DNA of 43,365 nucleotides from Clostridium guangxiense. Its GTDB lineage: Bacteria; Bacillota; Clostridia; Clostridiales; Clostridiaceae. The stretch is from assembly GCF_021043395.1 (NCBI RefSeq), contig NZ_JAJNKE010000025.1, positions 16,468 to 59,832 on the forward strand. The letters are read 5' to 3'. Numbering within the stretch: the stretch's first letter is position 1; the number at the start of each line of letters is the position of its first letter. The translations under genes and the position numbers were made by a program. A model generated the notes under the pieces. The model did not search any database. It saw only the letters and a list, made by a program, of their open reading frames with translations, and was not told where the DNA came from. This document shows positions 1 to 9,308 of the stretch, in pieces.

Positions 1-137
1 ATATTAGTTTTCTCTATAATCTGGGGTTTGGGCGGTTAGCCCATGTGATATCTAAACCAAATATTAGTTTTCTCTATAATCTGGGGTTTGGGCGGTTAGC
101 CCATGTGATATCTAAACCAAATATTAGTTTTCTCTAT
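1..137. repeat. 60-bp tandem repeat, about 2.3 copies
   Basis: Positions 1-60 and 61-120 are identical, and 121-137 begins a third copy. Each unit contains a small hairpin, GGGC-GGTTA-GCCC. The part GTTTGGGCGGTTAGCCCATG recurs in altered form at about 15018-15038 (GTTTAGGCGTTTAGCCCATG), inside a palindromic element, so the unit probably derives from a dispersed non-coding element that was duplicated in tandem. An open frame runs through it because 60 is divisible by three, but it has no ribosome site and no protein-like composition. The array starts at the window edge, so the true copy number is unknown. Confidence 0.9.
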
Positions 138-236
138 TTTGAATGTATTAGAGAGCTAGTAACCGTATTTCAACTAATAGTACAAAATGGGGCATATACT
201 TCATTTTTTTGGTTTACTAAAGTAACCTCTTCTTTA

Positions 237-1658
237 TTAAGATAGTCTCATCACTTGTTCTGGGAAATTCATCAGCGCATCAGGCTTATCTAATTTTTCC
301 ACATGTGCCTCAGCGTCAATTCTTAAAATATATTTTTGTTCTTTAGTAGACATGAACCATTTTGGCTTACCATTTATAACAAAATGTACATACATATCAT
401 GCAAAATATCTCCTGATTTTTTCACTTCCTCTTGTGATAAGACTTCAAGAAGCATTTCTGGCATGCTATCTTCCCACAGTGCCATGATGTCAAATGCATG
501 AAGCGCAGGTTGTAATTCATAACTGTACTGCCATACTGGAAGTCCTCTTTCTATTAAAATATCAGCTAATTTATAAGTGTGAGTTCTATACATATAATCA
601 GAGATGATATCGCATTTCTTTTGAATTTTATCTTTTTCAGTGATGTCATTAAAAATTTTGCTAAATTCTTTTTCTGCATATACCGAATTATCACCAAAAA
701 GCTGTTTAGCTATTTTGCTGAACTCTTCATTCTTAGTAAAGTAGCTGTACCATCCGCATTCATTTTTATTACAGCCAATAACTACGCTGCCTTTCCATCC
801 ATCTTCCTTTTTAATGTCCTGGCTCCAGGTACTTTGAATTACAACATCATCAGCCACAGGCCCAAAATAACAAGTAGATGCACTGCTGCTGCAAAACTCT
901 TCATTTGCTTTCATTAAGCTGTCATTTTCTATAGTAAGTATATCTTCAATATTATTAAGCTTTAAAATCTTAAGAAAGCGTTTTGTTATTTCATGTGCAG
1001 TCTTGGTATCTCTTATGCTTTGAATTCCGCCACTTGATAATATAGCACTATGAAACAAAGCTTTGGATTCTTTTGCTACCATAAGTGCACCAATAGATTT
1101 AGCACCAGCAGATTCACCAATCACTGTAATTCTATTTGAATCGCCGCCAAAGGCAGCTGCATTATTATAAATCCACTTTAATGCTGCTATTTGGTCTAAT
1201 GTACCGTTATTACCTGAAGTCTTGTATTTATCCCCAAGCTCTTCTCCTAAGTAAAGATAGCCCCACACTCCTACACGATAATTAAAACCTATATAGACAA
1301 AAGGCTCTCCCCTTAATAACCCGACCCCAGTCTTCACCTTTTTATCAGCTCCACCATTTTGAAACGCTCCACCGTATATATCAACAATAATAGGAAGTTT
1401 TCCTTTAAGATCTGGCGTAAATATATTCATACTTAAGCAGTCATTTGACATACCAAATTCCTCTTTTGCCTCTTTAGAACTTTGCCAGCATCTTGCACCA
1501 CATTTAAAAGCCTTAAAAGTTTCCTTCCACTTTACTTCATGAGGTGGACAAAATCTCTTTGCCTTTGCAAATGGGATTCCAAGAAAAATTTGATATCCGT
1601 TTGAAACAAAGCCTTGAACTTTACCACTTGTGGTTTTTATAATATCTGTAACTATCAT
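237..1658 (-). CDS. Type-B carboxylesterase (para-nitrobenzyl esterase family)
   Basis: This is an alpha/beta-hydrolase of 473 residues, close to the family's usual 480-500, predicted to cleave carboxylic esters. The signature SNDCLSMN (about 71-78) matches the family SEDCLxLN. The oxyanion-hole stretch is YGGAF (about 95-99). The nucleophile elbow GESAG gives Ser183, with Glu300 (NKNE) and His387 (ALHAF) as likely triad partners. There is no signal peptide, so it should be cytoplasmic. The start is ATG behind AAAGGTGG at about 1667-1674. It lies downstream of and on the same strand as the sugar ABC genes, but a 371-bp gap separates them, so it is probably its own unit. It could remove acetyl or other ester groups from imported sugars, but that is inference from context; the substrate cannot be read from sequence. 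Confidence 0.88.
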   Translation of the reverse strand: MIVTDIIKTTSGKVQGFVSNGYQIFLGIPFAKAKRFCPPHEVKWKETFKAFKCGARCWQSSKEAKEEFGMSNDCLSMNIFTPDLKGKLPIIVDIYGGAFQNGGADKKVKTGVGLLRGEPFVYIGFNYRVGVWGYLYLGEELGDKYKTSGNNGTLDQIAALKWIYNNAAAFGGDSNRITVIGESAGAKSIGALMVAKESKALFHSAILSSGGIQSIRDTKTAHEITKRFLKILKLNNIEDILTIENDSLMKANEEFCSSSASTCYFGPVADDVVIQSTWSQDIKKEDGWKGSVVIGCNKNECGWYSYFTKNEEFSKIAKQLFGDNSVYAEKEFSKIFNDITEKDKIQKKCDIISDYMYRTHTYKLADILIERGLPVWQYSYELQPALHAFDIMALWEDSMPEMLLEVLSQEEVKKSGDILHDMYVHFVINGKPKWFMSTKEQKYILRIDAEAHVEKLDKPDALMNFPEQVMRLS

Positions 1659-2029
1659 ACAGTACTACCACCTTTCAAAAATAATCTTAGGGCTAAAACC
1701 TGCTTTCTTGCAAAATTCACTTAAAAACTCTGAAATCATAGTTGATGTAGCAAGAAAACTGAACTTTTCCTATGCAGAATCTCTCAAAGCTTAAGGACAG
1801 CACAAATGATAGAAGATAACAAAATAATTATCGGCTCTATCAACACTTATCTTGAACTAAAGATAAACCATAGGTGAGTAAACATGTACGAGGCTTAGGC
1901 TTTGCCCATTATCCTTCTATACCTTAAGCAAGTACTCGTTTAAAATTACCATTTAGATTTATAGAATTTTTTTAATGTTGCAAAGCAGTATCACTTTGCA
2001 TTATTTATATAATGTTAACTAAAATAAAA
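1659..2029. other. 371-bp gap with remnants
   Basis: There is no convincing gene here. Positions 1678-1794 on the plus strand form a short open frame ending in a helical-looking stretch (about EIIVDVARKLNFSYAESLKA) and a stop. It has no start or ribosome site and may be the tail of a lost gene, but I cannot assign it. Positions 1890-1912 faintly resemble the TTAGGC-TTGCCCAT core of the window-start repeat. The last 50 bp carry an arm of palindromic family A. Confidence 0.5.
1952..2000. repeat. Family A palindromic element, single arm
   Basis: TTTAGATTTATAGAATTTTT followed by TTAATGTTGCAAAGCAGTAT matches the right arm of the element at 10544-10731 almost base for base. It ends in ACTTTGCA where that element has ACTTCGCA. 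No matching left arm was seen upstream, so this is a decayed or truncated copy. Confidence 0.75.
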
Positions 2030-2848
2030 TTATCCTTTAACTGATCCAACCATTCCAGCTACAAACTGCTTTTGCATTAAAAAGAATACTAGAGCTGTAG
2101 GAAGTGTGGCTATTACTATTCCTGCCATAATCATTCCATAATCCGGTGTATAGGAGGAACCCATAGTTGAAATAATAAGAGGTACTGTTCTCTTTTCTGG
2201 GCTTTGAAGTGCAATAAGAGGCCACATATAATTATTCCAGCTAGACATAAATGTAATAATTGCCCCTGCTGCATAAGTTGATTTCATTACTGGAACATAA
2301 ATTCTTGTGAATATCTGAAATTCATTTAATCCATCTATACGCCCTGCCTCCAAAATATCTTTAGGAAATGCCTTTGTATTTTGTCTAAAAAAGAATACTA
2401 AAAATGCAGTTGATATACTAGGAATTATCACTGAAGACATTGTATTTAAACCTACAATTTTAAAACTGCTGAACATTTTAAACAAAGGTACCATAAGTGC
2501 AGCAAATGGAACCATCATAGATAATAGCAATATATTAAATACTTTATCTCTAGCTTTACTTCTATATATTTCAAATCCATAACCTGCCAAAGATGAAACG
2601 GTCAACGCTAATATAGTTGTAATAATTGCTATTTTAGCCGAATTCCATATAGATAATGCGAAATTCAAATCAGAGCTAAAAAGATTATGAATGTTTTGGA
2701 TAAAATAAGTTCCTGGAATTAAAGAACCTTTTGTAACATCTATTGATTTATTAGTCATACTTATAATCATCCATAAAAATGGAAAAATTGATATTATCGA
2801 TATTAAAATTAAAAATATATATTCAAGCACCCTTTTACCATTTTTCAT
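2030..2848 (-). CDS. ABC sugar transporter permease (MalG/CUT1 type)
   Basis: This 272-residue inner-membrane protein has about six membrane segments and the CUT1 permease EAA loop, EAGRIDGLNEFQIF...P, near residue 170. The loop contacts the ATPase. The start ATG overlaps the stop of the upstream permease gene by 4 bp (ATGA), showing translational coupling. It forms the translocation pore with the product of 2845-3735, fed by the binding protein at 4106-5419. As is common for CUT1 systems in Firmicutes, no ATPase gene is present here; a shared MsmK-type ATPase encoded elsewhere is expected. Substrate is unknown; the flanking ROK kinase and sensor pair suggest an oligosaccharide or plant-derived sugar. 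Confidence 0.93.
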   Translation of the reverse strand: MKNGKRVLEYIFLILISIISIFPFLWMIISMTNKSIDVTKGSLIPGTYFIQNIHNLFSSDLNFALSIWNSAKIAIITTILALTVSSLAGYGFEIYRSKARDKVFNILLLSMMVPFAALMVPLFKMFSSFKIVGLNTMSSVIIPSISTAFLVFFFRQNTKAFPKDILEAGRIDGLNEFQIFTRIYVPVMKSTYAAGAIITFMSSWNNYMWPLIALQSPEKRTVPLIISTMGSSYTPDYGMIMAGIVIATLPTALVFFLMQKQFVAGMVGSVKG

Positions 2849-3735
2849 TTTTCATCACCTGCCACTTTAAATTGTATTATTGACAATATTATAATCATAA
2901 CCACAATAGTGTAAGAAACTGCAGCTGCATATCCAAAATTAGAACTATATTTAAAGCTCAAATTATATATATACTGAGATATAGTAGTAGTTGCATTTCC
3001 CGGTCCACCTTGTGTTATATTCATAACTTCATCAAATAATTGAAGAGTTCCTATAGTTGAAGTAATAGTTGTAAACAAAATTATTGGTTTTAAAAGTGGT
3101 ACAGTTATATTAAAAAATTGTTTTGCCGCCGATGCTCCATCTATTTTAGCCGCTTCATAAATCGATGCATCAATGTTTTGAAGTCCTGCTAAATAAAAAA
3201 TCATATTATATCCAGTCCAGCGCCAGGTTATTGCAATAATTATTGTGATTTTAGCCCAAAATGGACTTGTAAGCCATTCTATTGGAGTAGCTATCAAGTG
3301 AATTTGCATTAAAAGTTTATTCATTAGTCCATCACTTGCAAATAAACTTTTAAATATTACAGAATATGCTACTAATGAGGTTACGCAAGGTAGAAATATT
3401 GCTGTCCTAAAAAACCCCTTTCCTTTAATTTTTTTATCATTTAAAAGAACAGATATAAATAAAGCAAGTAAAATCATTATAGGAACTTGTACTACTAAAT
3501 AAATTAGAGTATTTGTAACTGCTTTTTTAAAAATTTTATCAGTAAATAATCTTTTATAATTTGAAAGTCCTGAAAATTTCAAATTATTCCCCACGCCTGA
3601 TTTTAATGAGGTAATAAAAGCCTGGACCATAGGATAAAAAACAAATGTAATTATAAGTACTATGCTTAATATTGTAAAAAGCCAGCCTACAGCATTATAT
3701 TTTTTCTGTAAGGCATTTTTCTTGTTAATACTCAA
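2845..3735 (-). CDS. ABC sugar transporter permease (MalF/CUT1 type)
   Basis: A 296-residue permease with an N-terminal membrane helix at about 14-38 and roughly six helices in all. The EAA motif EAAKIDGASAAKQF is at about 192-205 and is followed by the typical PLLKP. Translation starts at TTG, placed 7 bases after a strong AGGAGG (about 3743-3748); no better start exists. It is the first permease gene after the binding protein on this strand, but a 370-bp gap filled by a long palindrome separates them. The palindrome may lower expression of the permeases relative to the binding protein. Confidence 0.93.
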   Translation of the reverse strand: MSINKKNALQKKYNAVGWLFTILSIVLIITFVFYPMVQAFITSLKSGVGNNLKFSGLSNYKRLFTDKIFKKAVTNTLIYLVVQVPIMILLALFISVLLNDKKIKGKGFFRTAIFLPCVTSLVAYSVIFKSLFASDGLMNKLLMQIHLIATPIEWLTSPFWAKITIIIAITWRWTGYNMIFYLAGLQNIDASIYEAAKIDGASAAKQFFNITVPLLKPIILFTTITSTIGTLQLFDEVMNITQGGPGNATTTISQYIYNLSFKYSSNFGYAAAVSYTIVVMIIILSIIQFKVAGDEK

Positions 3736-3813
3736 TTTAAAGCCTCCTTTTTAGCAATATACTAGATAAATCCCTTGAAATGCAGAAAGTGTGTATTTGA
3801 AATACATCCCGAT

Positions 3814-4049
3814 AAACTGGAAGTTGATTCAGAGCACAGAGTACAAAGTACAGAGTACAGTGAAGGTGGATTTACCTTTCGTTTCTCTCAAGTAAATCTT
3901 AGAACTTAATAGTGTCAGCTACGCTGAGCACTATATTTTAAGCGCTTTGCGTGCATTAAGTTTAAGATTTTTGTAGCGACAGCGGAGAAAAATCATCCTT
4001 CACTGTACTCTGTCCTCTGTACTTTGTACTCTGAGTTAAATTCCAGTTT
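3814..4049. repeat. Family B palindromic element, 236 bp, between binding-protein and permease genes
   Basis: This is a long imperfect inverted repeat. AAACTGGAA...CAGAG-ACAGAGTAC...GTACAGTGAAGG on the left pairs with CCTTCACTGTAC...CTCTGTACTTTGTAC...TTCCAGTTT on the right. The pairing continues inward, with CTTAGAACTTAAT opposite ATTAAGTTTAAG. The right half (about 3936-4035) is clearly related to 20648-20748. Shorter relatives occur at 17351-17382, 34719-34795 and 40580-40626. As RNA it would make a very long stem inside the transporter transcript. The rest of the 370-bp gap (3736-4105) shows nothing else recognisable. Confidence 0.88.
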
Positions 4050-4105
4050 GTCAGAATAACTTTGAATTAGTAATTCTAAAGTTCCAAACTGTCTAGCTAT
4101 CTTTG

Positions 4106-5419
4106 CTACTTTGCTACAGCTGCTTCTGCTTGAGTCTGAGCATCCTTAAGAGCGGTATCTATATTGGCACCTTTTTTAACAATAGATTGAACTGTTGATG
4201 TCAAAATGTCTTCTATATTATAAGTGTATAATCCATAATTAACTGATGGTACTTGCTCTGTCCAATTAGAAAAATCCTGTAAAGTTTTTTGATTGTTATA
4301 AAACTCAACTGTTTTTTGATAATTTGATGTGGTTGAAGCAGATTTCAATGTACTTACAAGCCCAATCTTATCAGCAAGAGTATTAGCAAGCTCTTTGTTG
4401 CTTCCAAATGTCTCAGCAAGAAAATCAGCGGCTGCATCAGCATTTCCAACCTTCTTTAGAACATACCAGCCAGCACCTCCAATACTAGATGCATTTACTG
4501 AAGCAGATATTGTGCTAAGCTTTGGTATTGGAGCAATTGCCCACTTCTTACTTTGATCTGCTGCTTTAGTTATAGAACTTGAAATCCAACATCCTGTTGG
4601 TACAGATGCAACATCACCCTTTTGAAAGGCACTTACAAATTGATCCCAGTTTGAAACTGGCTTTACAATTCCAGCATCTATCATCTCTTTATAAATCTTA
4701 ATGCCATCCTTTAAAGCCTCATTATTTTGCAGGTTTACAGTTTTTCCATCATCTTTTACATACCATTCTCCTGCTGACTGCATCATTATTCTAAGTATTC
4801 CTAAATCACTAGGATCTAGTGTAAGCATCTCCTTCCCTGTTTTTGCTTTTACAGCCTTACCAATTTCTATAAATTTATCCCAAGTAATGTTTTGCATATC
4901 TGATGTCTTATAACCCGCTTGCTCTATTAAATCAGTTCTATAGAATAAACCAGCTACACCACTATCAAAAGGAATTCCATACAGCTTGCCCTTATAGCTT
5001 TCTGGTTTAATTTTGTAATTCATAAAATTTGACTTACTTACTTTACTTGAAACGCCTTGAAACCAATCTGAATAAGATGTAAGAAAATTTTGTGCTCTAT
5101 AATCTTCAATCAAAACTATATTGGGCAATCCAGAAGTAGTATTTGAACTTAAATTTGTATTCAATTTCTGAACTATATCATTTTGAGCCATCTCAACTAC
5201 TTTTACTTTTACTTCTGGATGTTTCTTTTTATATATTGCCGCTGCTTCCTTCGCAGCAGGAACATTAAAAGTTCCATCCCATGCCCATACAACTAGCGAT
5301 TTACTCCCGCTATTAGAAGCACTTTTATTTGATGTAGATGTACCACTTTGCCCACACGCCCCTAAACCCAGCGTCATAAATGCACTTAAAACAACAGCAA
5401 TTATCTTTTTCGCTTTCAT
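4106..5419 (-). CDS. ABC sugar-binding lipoprotein (CUT1, SBP family 1)
   Basis: This is the extracellular substrate receptor of the importer, 437 residues. The N-terminus MKAKK plus a hydrophobic stretch ends in the lipobox LGAC, so Cys22 should be lipid-modified and anchor the protein outside the membrane. A serine/asparagine-rich linker (about 24-40) follows. The mature part has the family-1 solute-binding pattern, including GKLYGIPFDSGVAGLFYRTDL around residue 145-165. ATG follows GGGGGA at a normal distance. It is transcribed away from the response-regulator gene across a 471-bp control region, and the divergent two-component system probably controls it. The ligand is not predictable beyond a sugar. 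Confidence 0.93.
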   Translation of the reverse strand: MKAKKIIAVVLSAFMTLGLGACGQSGTSTSNKSASNSGSKSLVVWAWDGTFNVPAAKEAAAIYKKKHPEVKVKVVEMAQNDIVQKLNTNLSSNTTSGLPNIVLIEDYRAQNFLTSYSDWFQGVSSKVSKSNFMNYKIKPESYKGKLYGIPFDSGVAGLFYRTDLIEQAGYKTSDMQNITWDKFIEIGKAVKAKTGKEMLTLDPSDLGILRIMMQSAGEWYVKDDGKTVNLQNNEALKDGIKIYKEMIDAGIVKPVSNWDQFVSAFQKGDVASVPTGCWISSSITKAADQSKKWAIAPIPKLSTISASVNASSIGGAGWYVLKKVGNADAAADFLAETFGSNKELANTLADKIGLVSTLKSASTTSNYQKTVEFYNNQKTLQDFSNWTEQVPSVNYGLYTYNIEDILTSTVQSIVKKGANIDTALKDAQTQAEAAVAK

Positions 5420-5890
5420 TAACTATTCCCCCTAAAAACTTAAATTCTATTTTAATCAACTTATAGGATTTACAGTTCAATTATTAAGTTGTGCATTCAT
5501 CATAATGCCATGAATGCATCCATTTTGGAACATGCATAACTTAAGTTTGACCTTGTGAACCCTTTAGTTGTTAACCTTAAGTTAATTATAATTGAAATCG
5601 TTTAAATTTATTAGAAATATATTGATGTAAACTTGCTATATTTTGATGTGCTTAAATTATTGCCAAATTGTAAACTTGTATTTTTTTAAGATTCTATAAA
5701 TATTTTTGTATACATTTACATAGGCTCTACTTTGCCATTCTATTAATTGAAATAAATCATTTATTATCTTATAATAAAATATAAACAGAGATAAACCATT
5801 TGAAACTTCAAATTGATTTTGGTAGTTAGACTGGTTTATATATAGTAACATAATACTGAATAGCTTTTAAAATCTTTAAGGGAGTTGATC
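5420..5890. promoter_or_regulatory. Divergent control region of the ABC operon and the two-component operon
   Basis: This 471-bp region has no gene. It contains a 9-bp inverted repeat TGCATTCAT-N9-ATGAATGCA (5492-5518) near the ABC promoter side. Then come repeated CTTAAGTT boxes (about 5540-5548 and 5574-5582), a cre-like site (5593-5606) and a weak inverted repeat GATAAACCATTTG...TGGTTTATA (about 5791-5840). The last resembles one arm of the palindrome at 19545-19642. The inverted repeat at 5492 is a plausible operator for the AraC-type response regulator. That is inference. Confidence 0.45.
5593..5606 (+). promoter_or_regulatory. Candidate CcpA (cre) site
   Basis: TGAAATCGTTTAAA matches the cre consensus TGWAANCGNTNWCA at all fixed positions but one (A for C near the end). 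It lies between the divergent ABC and two-component operons, where carbon catabolite control of sugar uptake would be expected. Confidence 0.45.
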
Positions 5891-7468
5891 TTGTTGGATA
5901 ATTTATGCAAAATTTTGATAGTCGACGATGAATATCTATTAAGACAAGGCATAAAGCACCTTATAAATTGGGAAAAAGAAGGCTTTGAAATTACAGGAGA
6001 AGCTTCAAATGGAAAAGAAGCTATTGAACTTATAGACAAACTTAAACCTCATATAATTATTTCGGATGTTGTTATGCCTGTTATGGATGGTGTTGATCTT
6101 TCAAGAATAGTAAAGACAAAATACCCCGAAATACAAATTATAATTTTAAGCAGCTACAGCGATTTTAAATATGTAAAGGATACCTTTAAGCACGGTATAA
6201 ATGATTATATATTAAAGCCTAAGTTAAAACCAGAAGATCTCATTTGCCTTTTAAAAAACACAGCTGCCAATATTCCAAATTTTGTTCTCTCAACTCCCAA
6301 AAACCTTGAAGAATTGAATTTAAAAAACTTTTTAAATAAACTAATATCTGGTTTTGATGCGACTCTAGATCAAAAAAAGATCAAAAAATTTTTCCCTTAT
6401 AACTCTTTTTTACTACTAGGCACCAATTTAAAAAAGTCAATTATTAATACTTCTTCAAATTCTCTATCACTTAAAGCTATTTTATCTGAAACCTGTAAAG
6501 ATAATTTAAACAATGTAGTTTATTACGAGATAAATGTAGACAGTAATTTATTTTTACTTCTAATAAATTTTGATTTAACAAATAAAAGTAATATTGCAAA
6601 AAAAATAGACAAAATTTATCTAAACACTTCAAATAAATTTTCAAAAATATTTTTTGTAGTCAGCAAAGTTTTTGACTCCATATATAAACTTAAAGATGTT
6701 TATATATATGACTTTAAGTCTACACTTGGATACAAATTTTATTTAAAGGGTAAAAACATAATATACTCAAAAGATATTTTAAAAAACGATTCAAAGTATA
6801 AATTTGATTTTAAATATTATTCAAATCAAGTTTACATGCTTAACCTTGAAGCTGCATTAAATTATTTAAAAAATTATATTTCCTTTTGTATAAAAAGTTT
6901 AACTATAAATGAATTTGATCTTAAGACACTTTTTGAAAATTCACTTTATAGCATCATCAACATATTAGATGAACTCAGTTTTAATATAGAAGAAATAAAC
7001 GATTCCAAACGAGAATATTTTGAAAAAATAGATAATGCAGAGTCTGCTGATGAATTGATGGACTTTGTTGACGTTTTAGAAAATAAATTCAATGCATTAT
7101 TAGAGCATCAAAAGAATTCTTTTAATAATCATATAATAAGCGAAATTATAGAATATATATACGAGCATTATGATGAGCAGCTTTCTCTAAAAGAACTGGC
7201 AAATAAATTCCATTTTAATTATTATTATCTTTCATCCTATTTTAGCTCTCATAGCAGTGAAGGTTTTAGTGAGTACTTAAACAAAGTTCGTGTAGAAAAA
7301 GCATCAAAGCTTTTATTTGATGAAAAAATACCAGTTTCCGAAATCAGCTATATGGTTGGATATTCAGATCACAGTTATTTTTGCAAAGTATTTAAAAAGT
7401 TAAAAAAATTAACTCCAAGTAAATATAGAAAACTTATTTTGGATAAAAAAAGAGGTTCTTATGTATAA
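5891..7468 (+). CDS. Response regulator with AraC-type DNA-binding domain (YesN-like)
   Basis: About 525 residues. The N-terminal receiver domain (1-120) has the acidic pair in LIVDDE, the phospho-acceptor in IIISDVVMPVMDG (about Asp59) and the conserved lysine in ILKPK. A long, poorly conserved middle part follows. The C-terminal AraC double helix-turn-helix starts at about 415 (ELANKFHFNYYYLSSYFS ... VSEISYMVGYSDHSYFCKVFKK...TPSKYRK). The frame extends to a TTG at 5885, but that codon abuts AAGGGAG (5878-5884). TTG at 5891 or 5894 has proper spacing and is preferred. The gene overlaps the kinase gene by 8 bp. By analogy with YesN-type regulators it should activate the divergent sugar ABC operon when its partner kinase senses sugar. 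Confidence 0.9.
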   Translation: MLDNLCKILIVDDEYLLRQGIKHLINWEKEGFEITGEASNGKEAIELIDKLKPHIIISDVVMPVMDGVDLSRIVKTKYPEIQIIILSSYSDFKYVKDTFKHGINDYILKPKLKPEDLICLLKNTAANIPNFVLSTPKNLEELNLKNFLNKLISGFDATLDQKKIKKFFPYNSFLLLGTNLKKSIINTSSNSLSLKAILSETCKDNLNNVVYYEINVDSNLFLLLINFDLTNKSNIAKKIDKIYLNTSNKFSKIFFVVSKVFDSIYKLKDVYIYDFKSTLGYKFYLKGKNIIYSKDILKNDSKYKFDFKYYSNQVYMLNLEAALNYLKNYISFCIKSLTINEFDLKTLFENSLYSIINILDELSFNIEEINDSKREYFEKIDNAESADELMDFVDVLENKFNALLEHQKNSFNNHIISEIIEYIYEHYDEQLSLKELANKFHFNYYYLSSYFSSHSSEGFSEYLNKVRVEKASKLLFDEKIPVSEISYMVGYSDHSYFCKVFKKLKKLTPSKYRKLILDKKRGSYV

Positions 7469-9233
7469 TTTAACAAAAAGACTTAAAAATAAAAGCCTAT
7501 TTTTTACTTTGGCCACAATAATGCTTATAAGCAGTGTGAGCATTTCAATTATAACTGCAATAAGTATAATGAATATTTCAAAGAAAATATTTATAAATAA
7601 TTTTAGTATATCAAGTACAAAAATTTTAAAGCAAATCCAAGCTAATTCTTCAGATTTAAATGATAAAATTATAAGTACAATAAATACTGTAAACAATAGT
7701 TGGGCCTTTAGACGTTACTTTAGTGAAAACATAACTGATCCATCAGAATTATTTTATGTAACCTATAATCTACAGCAGCATATAAAAATCAATGAACAGC
7801 TTTTAAATGATAACTATATAGAAATGCTGCTTGTAGGTAAAAATAATACTATTTATATAAGCAATAGCTCTTTGCTTACCACACCTGTTAGTGTAGTAAA
7901 AAATAATGTTATAACAAAAATAGCACTAAAAAATCCATATAGAGTTTTATATCAATATAACAATCATGGATTTACAAGTCTAACTAAAAATGACAGTGCA
8001 ATAGTCGCTACAAAAGTTTTGTATGATCAATTAACAAAAAGCCCTTTTGGAGTAATATATATGACTATAAACGAAAAAGTTTTTAAAAAGCTTTATTCTA
8101 ATTTCACTACTACAGGTAATGATGTTGCAGTTATATCTTCTAATGGTACTGTGGTTTCTTCCAGCATTAATAATATGATTGGAAGTAAAAATTATAATCT
8201 TTTAAATCTAGGCAAAGAAATCAAAAAAAATCATATTAAGTATTTAAATATAACTTTAAATAAAAAGAAATGCATAATATTATCAGAATATATGCCCATA
8301 TATGATTTTTATCTTGTAAATATAATAGATACAAATAAAGCTTTAAGTGACATGTATAATACTAAACAAATAATATTGATTTGCTCAATAATAATTTTTA
8401 TAACCTTTTCAATTTTATTTATGGTAACAAGAAAAACTACAGCACCTCTCAGAATTTTAGTAAAAGAAATGTCTAAAATTACTGAGTGCAACTTTAACAA
8501 TCACATAAATCTTAAGGGTAGTCCCGAAATAACAAAGCTTAGTAGTTCCTTTAATTACATGCTTGATAGTCTTAACGATTACGTAGAAAAACTAATGCTA
8601 GCCCAAAAAAAACAAAGAAAAGCTGAATTGTCAGCCCTTCAAATGCAAATTAACCCTCATTTCATATATAATACTTTAGCCTCCATAAAATGGCTAATGC
8701 TAAAAGGTGATAAAGAAAAAACAGGTAGTACTATAGATTCTTTTATCTCTTTACTACAGAATACAATAAGTGATACAAGTGAAACAGTTACTGTAGAAAA
8801 AGAAATTCTTAATTTAAAAAATTATGTATTTATAAATGAAATGAGATACGGAGAAAAAATAAAGGTTAACTTTCATGTTTTTCCTCAATGCAATGAATAT
8901 AAGCTTCCAAAACTCATGCTGCAGCCTTTTATAGAAAATGCTTTTTTTCATGCCTTTACAGGCGACGAAGAAGGACATATTCACGTATTTATATCAGAAA
9001 AAAGTAAAAATCTGCTCTGCGAAATAATTGATGATGGAATTGGTATAGATAAAACTGAATTATCAACTTTATTTTTATCAAAAACTTCAAAGCATAAGCA
9101 CTTTACAGGAATAGGTATAAAAAATGTCGATGATAGAATCAAGCTTTTATATGGTGATAAATATGGTGTATCCATAAAAAGCAAACCTAACGTTGGAACT
9201 ACAGTGAGCATAGTTTTGCCTATTATTTTATAA
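7461..9233 (+). CDS. Sensor histidine kinase (LytS/YesM family)
   Basis: 590 residues in the membrane: helix 1 at about 12-34, an extracellular sensor domain to about 298, helix 2 at about 301-322, then HAMP (TTAPLRILVKEM..., about 325-380). The His_kinase segment is SALQMQINPHFIYNTL with the phosphorylated His at about 400. The ATPase domain has FIENAFFHAF near 490 and DDGIGID...TGIGIKNV toward the end. The ATG at 7461 lies inside the regulator's last codons behind AGAGG. This is the usual arrangement of kinase/AraC-regulator pairs that sit beside CUT1 sugar importers in Firmicutes. The signal is likely the imported sugar, possibly presented by the binding protein (inference). Confidence 0.92.
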   Translation: MYNLTKRLKNKSLFFTLATIMLISSVSISIITAISIMNISKKIFINNFSISSTKILKQIQANSSDLNDKIISTINTVNNSWAFRRYFSENITDPSELFYVTYNLQQHIKINEQLLNDNYIEMLLVGKNNTIYISNSSLLTTPVSVVKNNVITKIALKNPYRVLYQYNNHGFTSLTKNDSAIVATKVLYDQLTKSPFGVIYMTINEKVFKKLYSNFTTTGNDVAVISSNGTVVSSSINNMIGSKNYNLLNLGKEIKKNHIKYLNITLNKKKCIILSEYMPIYDFYLVNIIDTNKALSDMYNTKQIILICSIIIFITFSILFMVTRKTTAPLRILVKEMSKITECNFNNHINLKGSPEITKLSSSFNYMLDSLNDYVEKLMLAQKKQRKAELSALQMQINPHFIYNTLASIKWLMLKGDKEKTGSTIDSFISLLQNTISDTSETVTVEKEILNLKNYVFINEMRYGEKIKVNFHVFPQCNEYKLPKLMLQPFIENAFFHAFTGDEEGHIHVFISEKSKNLLCEIIDDGIGIDKTELSTLFLSKTSKHKHFTGIGIKNVDDRIKLLYGDKYGVSIKSKPNVGTTVSIVLPIIL

Positions 9234-9308
9234 ATTTATATGGTACAATTTAAATAATTATATGAAAATGTATACATTTATCTCACAAAATATTTAGGAG
9301 TGATCATG

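Noticed and set aside
45-245. Open frame through the tandem repeat, giving a repeated 20-residue peptide
   Set aside because: It exists only because the unit length is a multiple of three; it has no ribosome site and the repeat has non-coding relatives elsewhere.
1678-1794. Short plus-strand frame ending EIIVDVARKLNFSYAESLKA
   Set aside because: It looks protein-like, but has no start or ribosome site and I cannot match it to a family; noted only as a possible gene tail.
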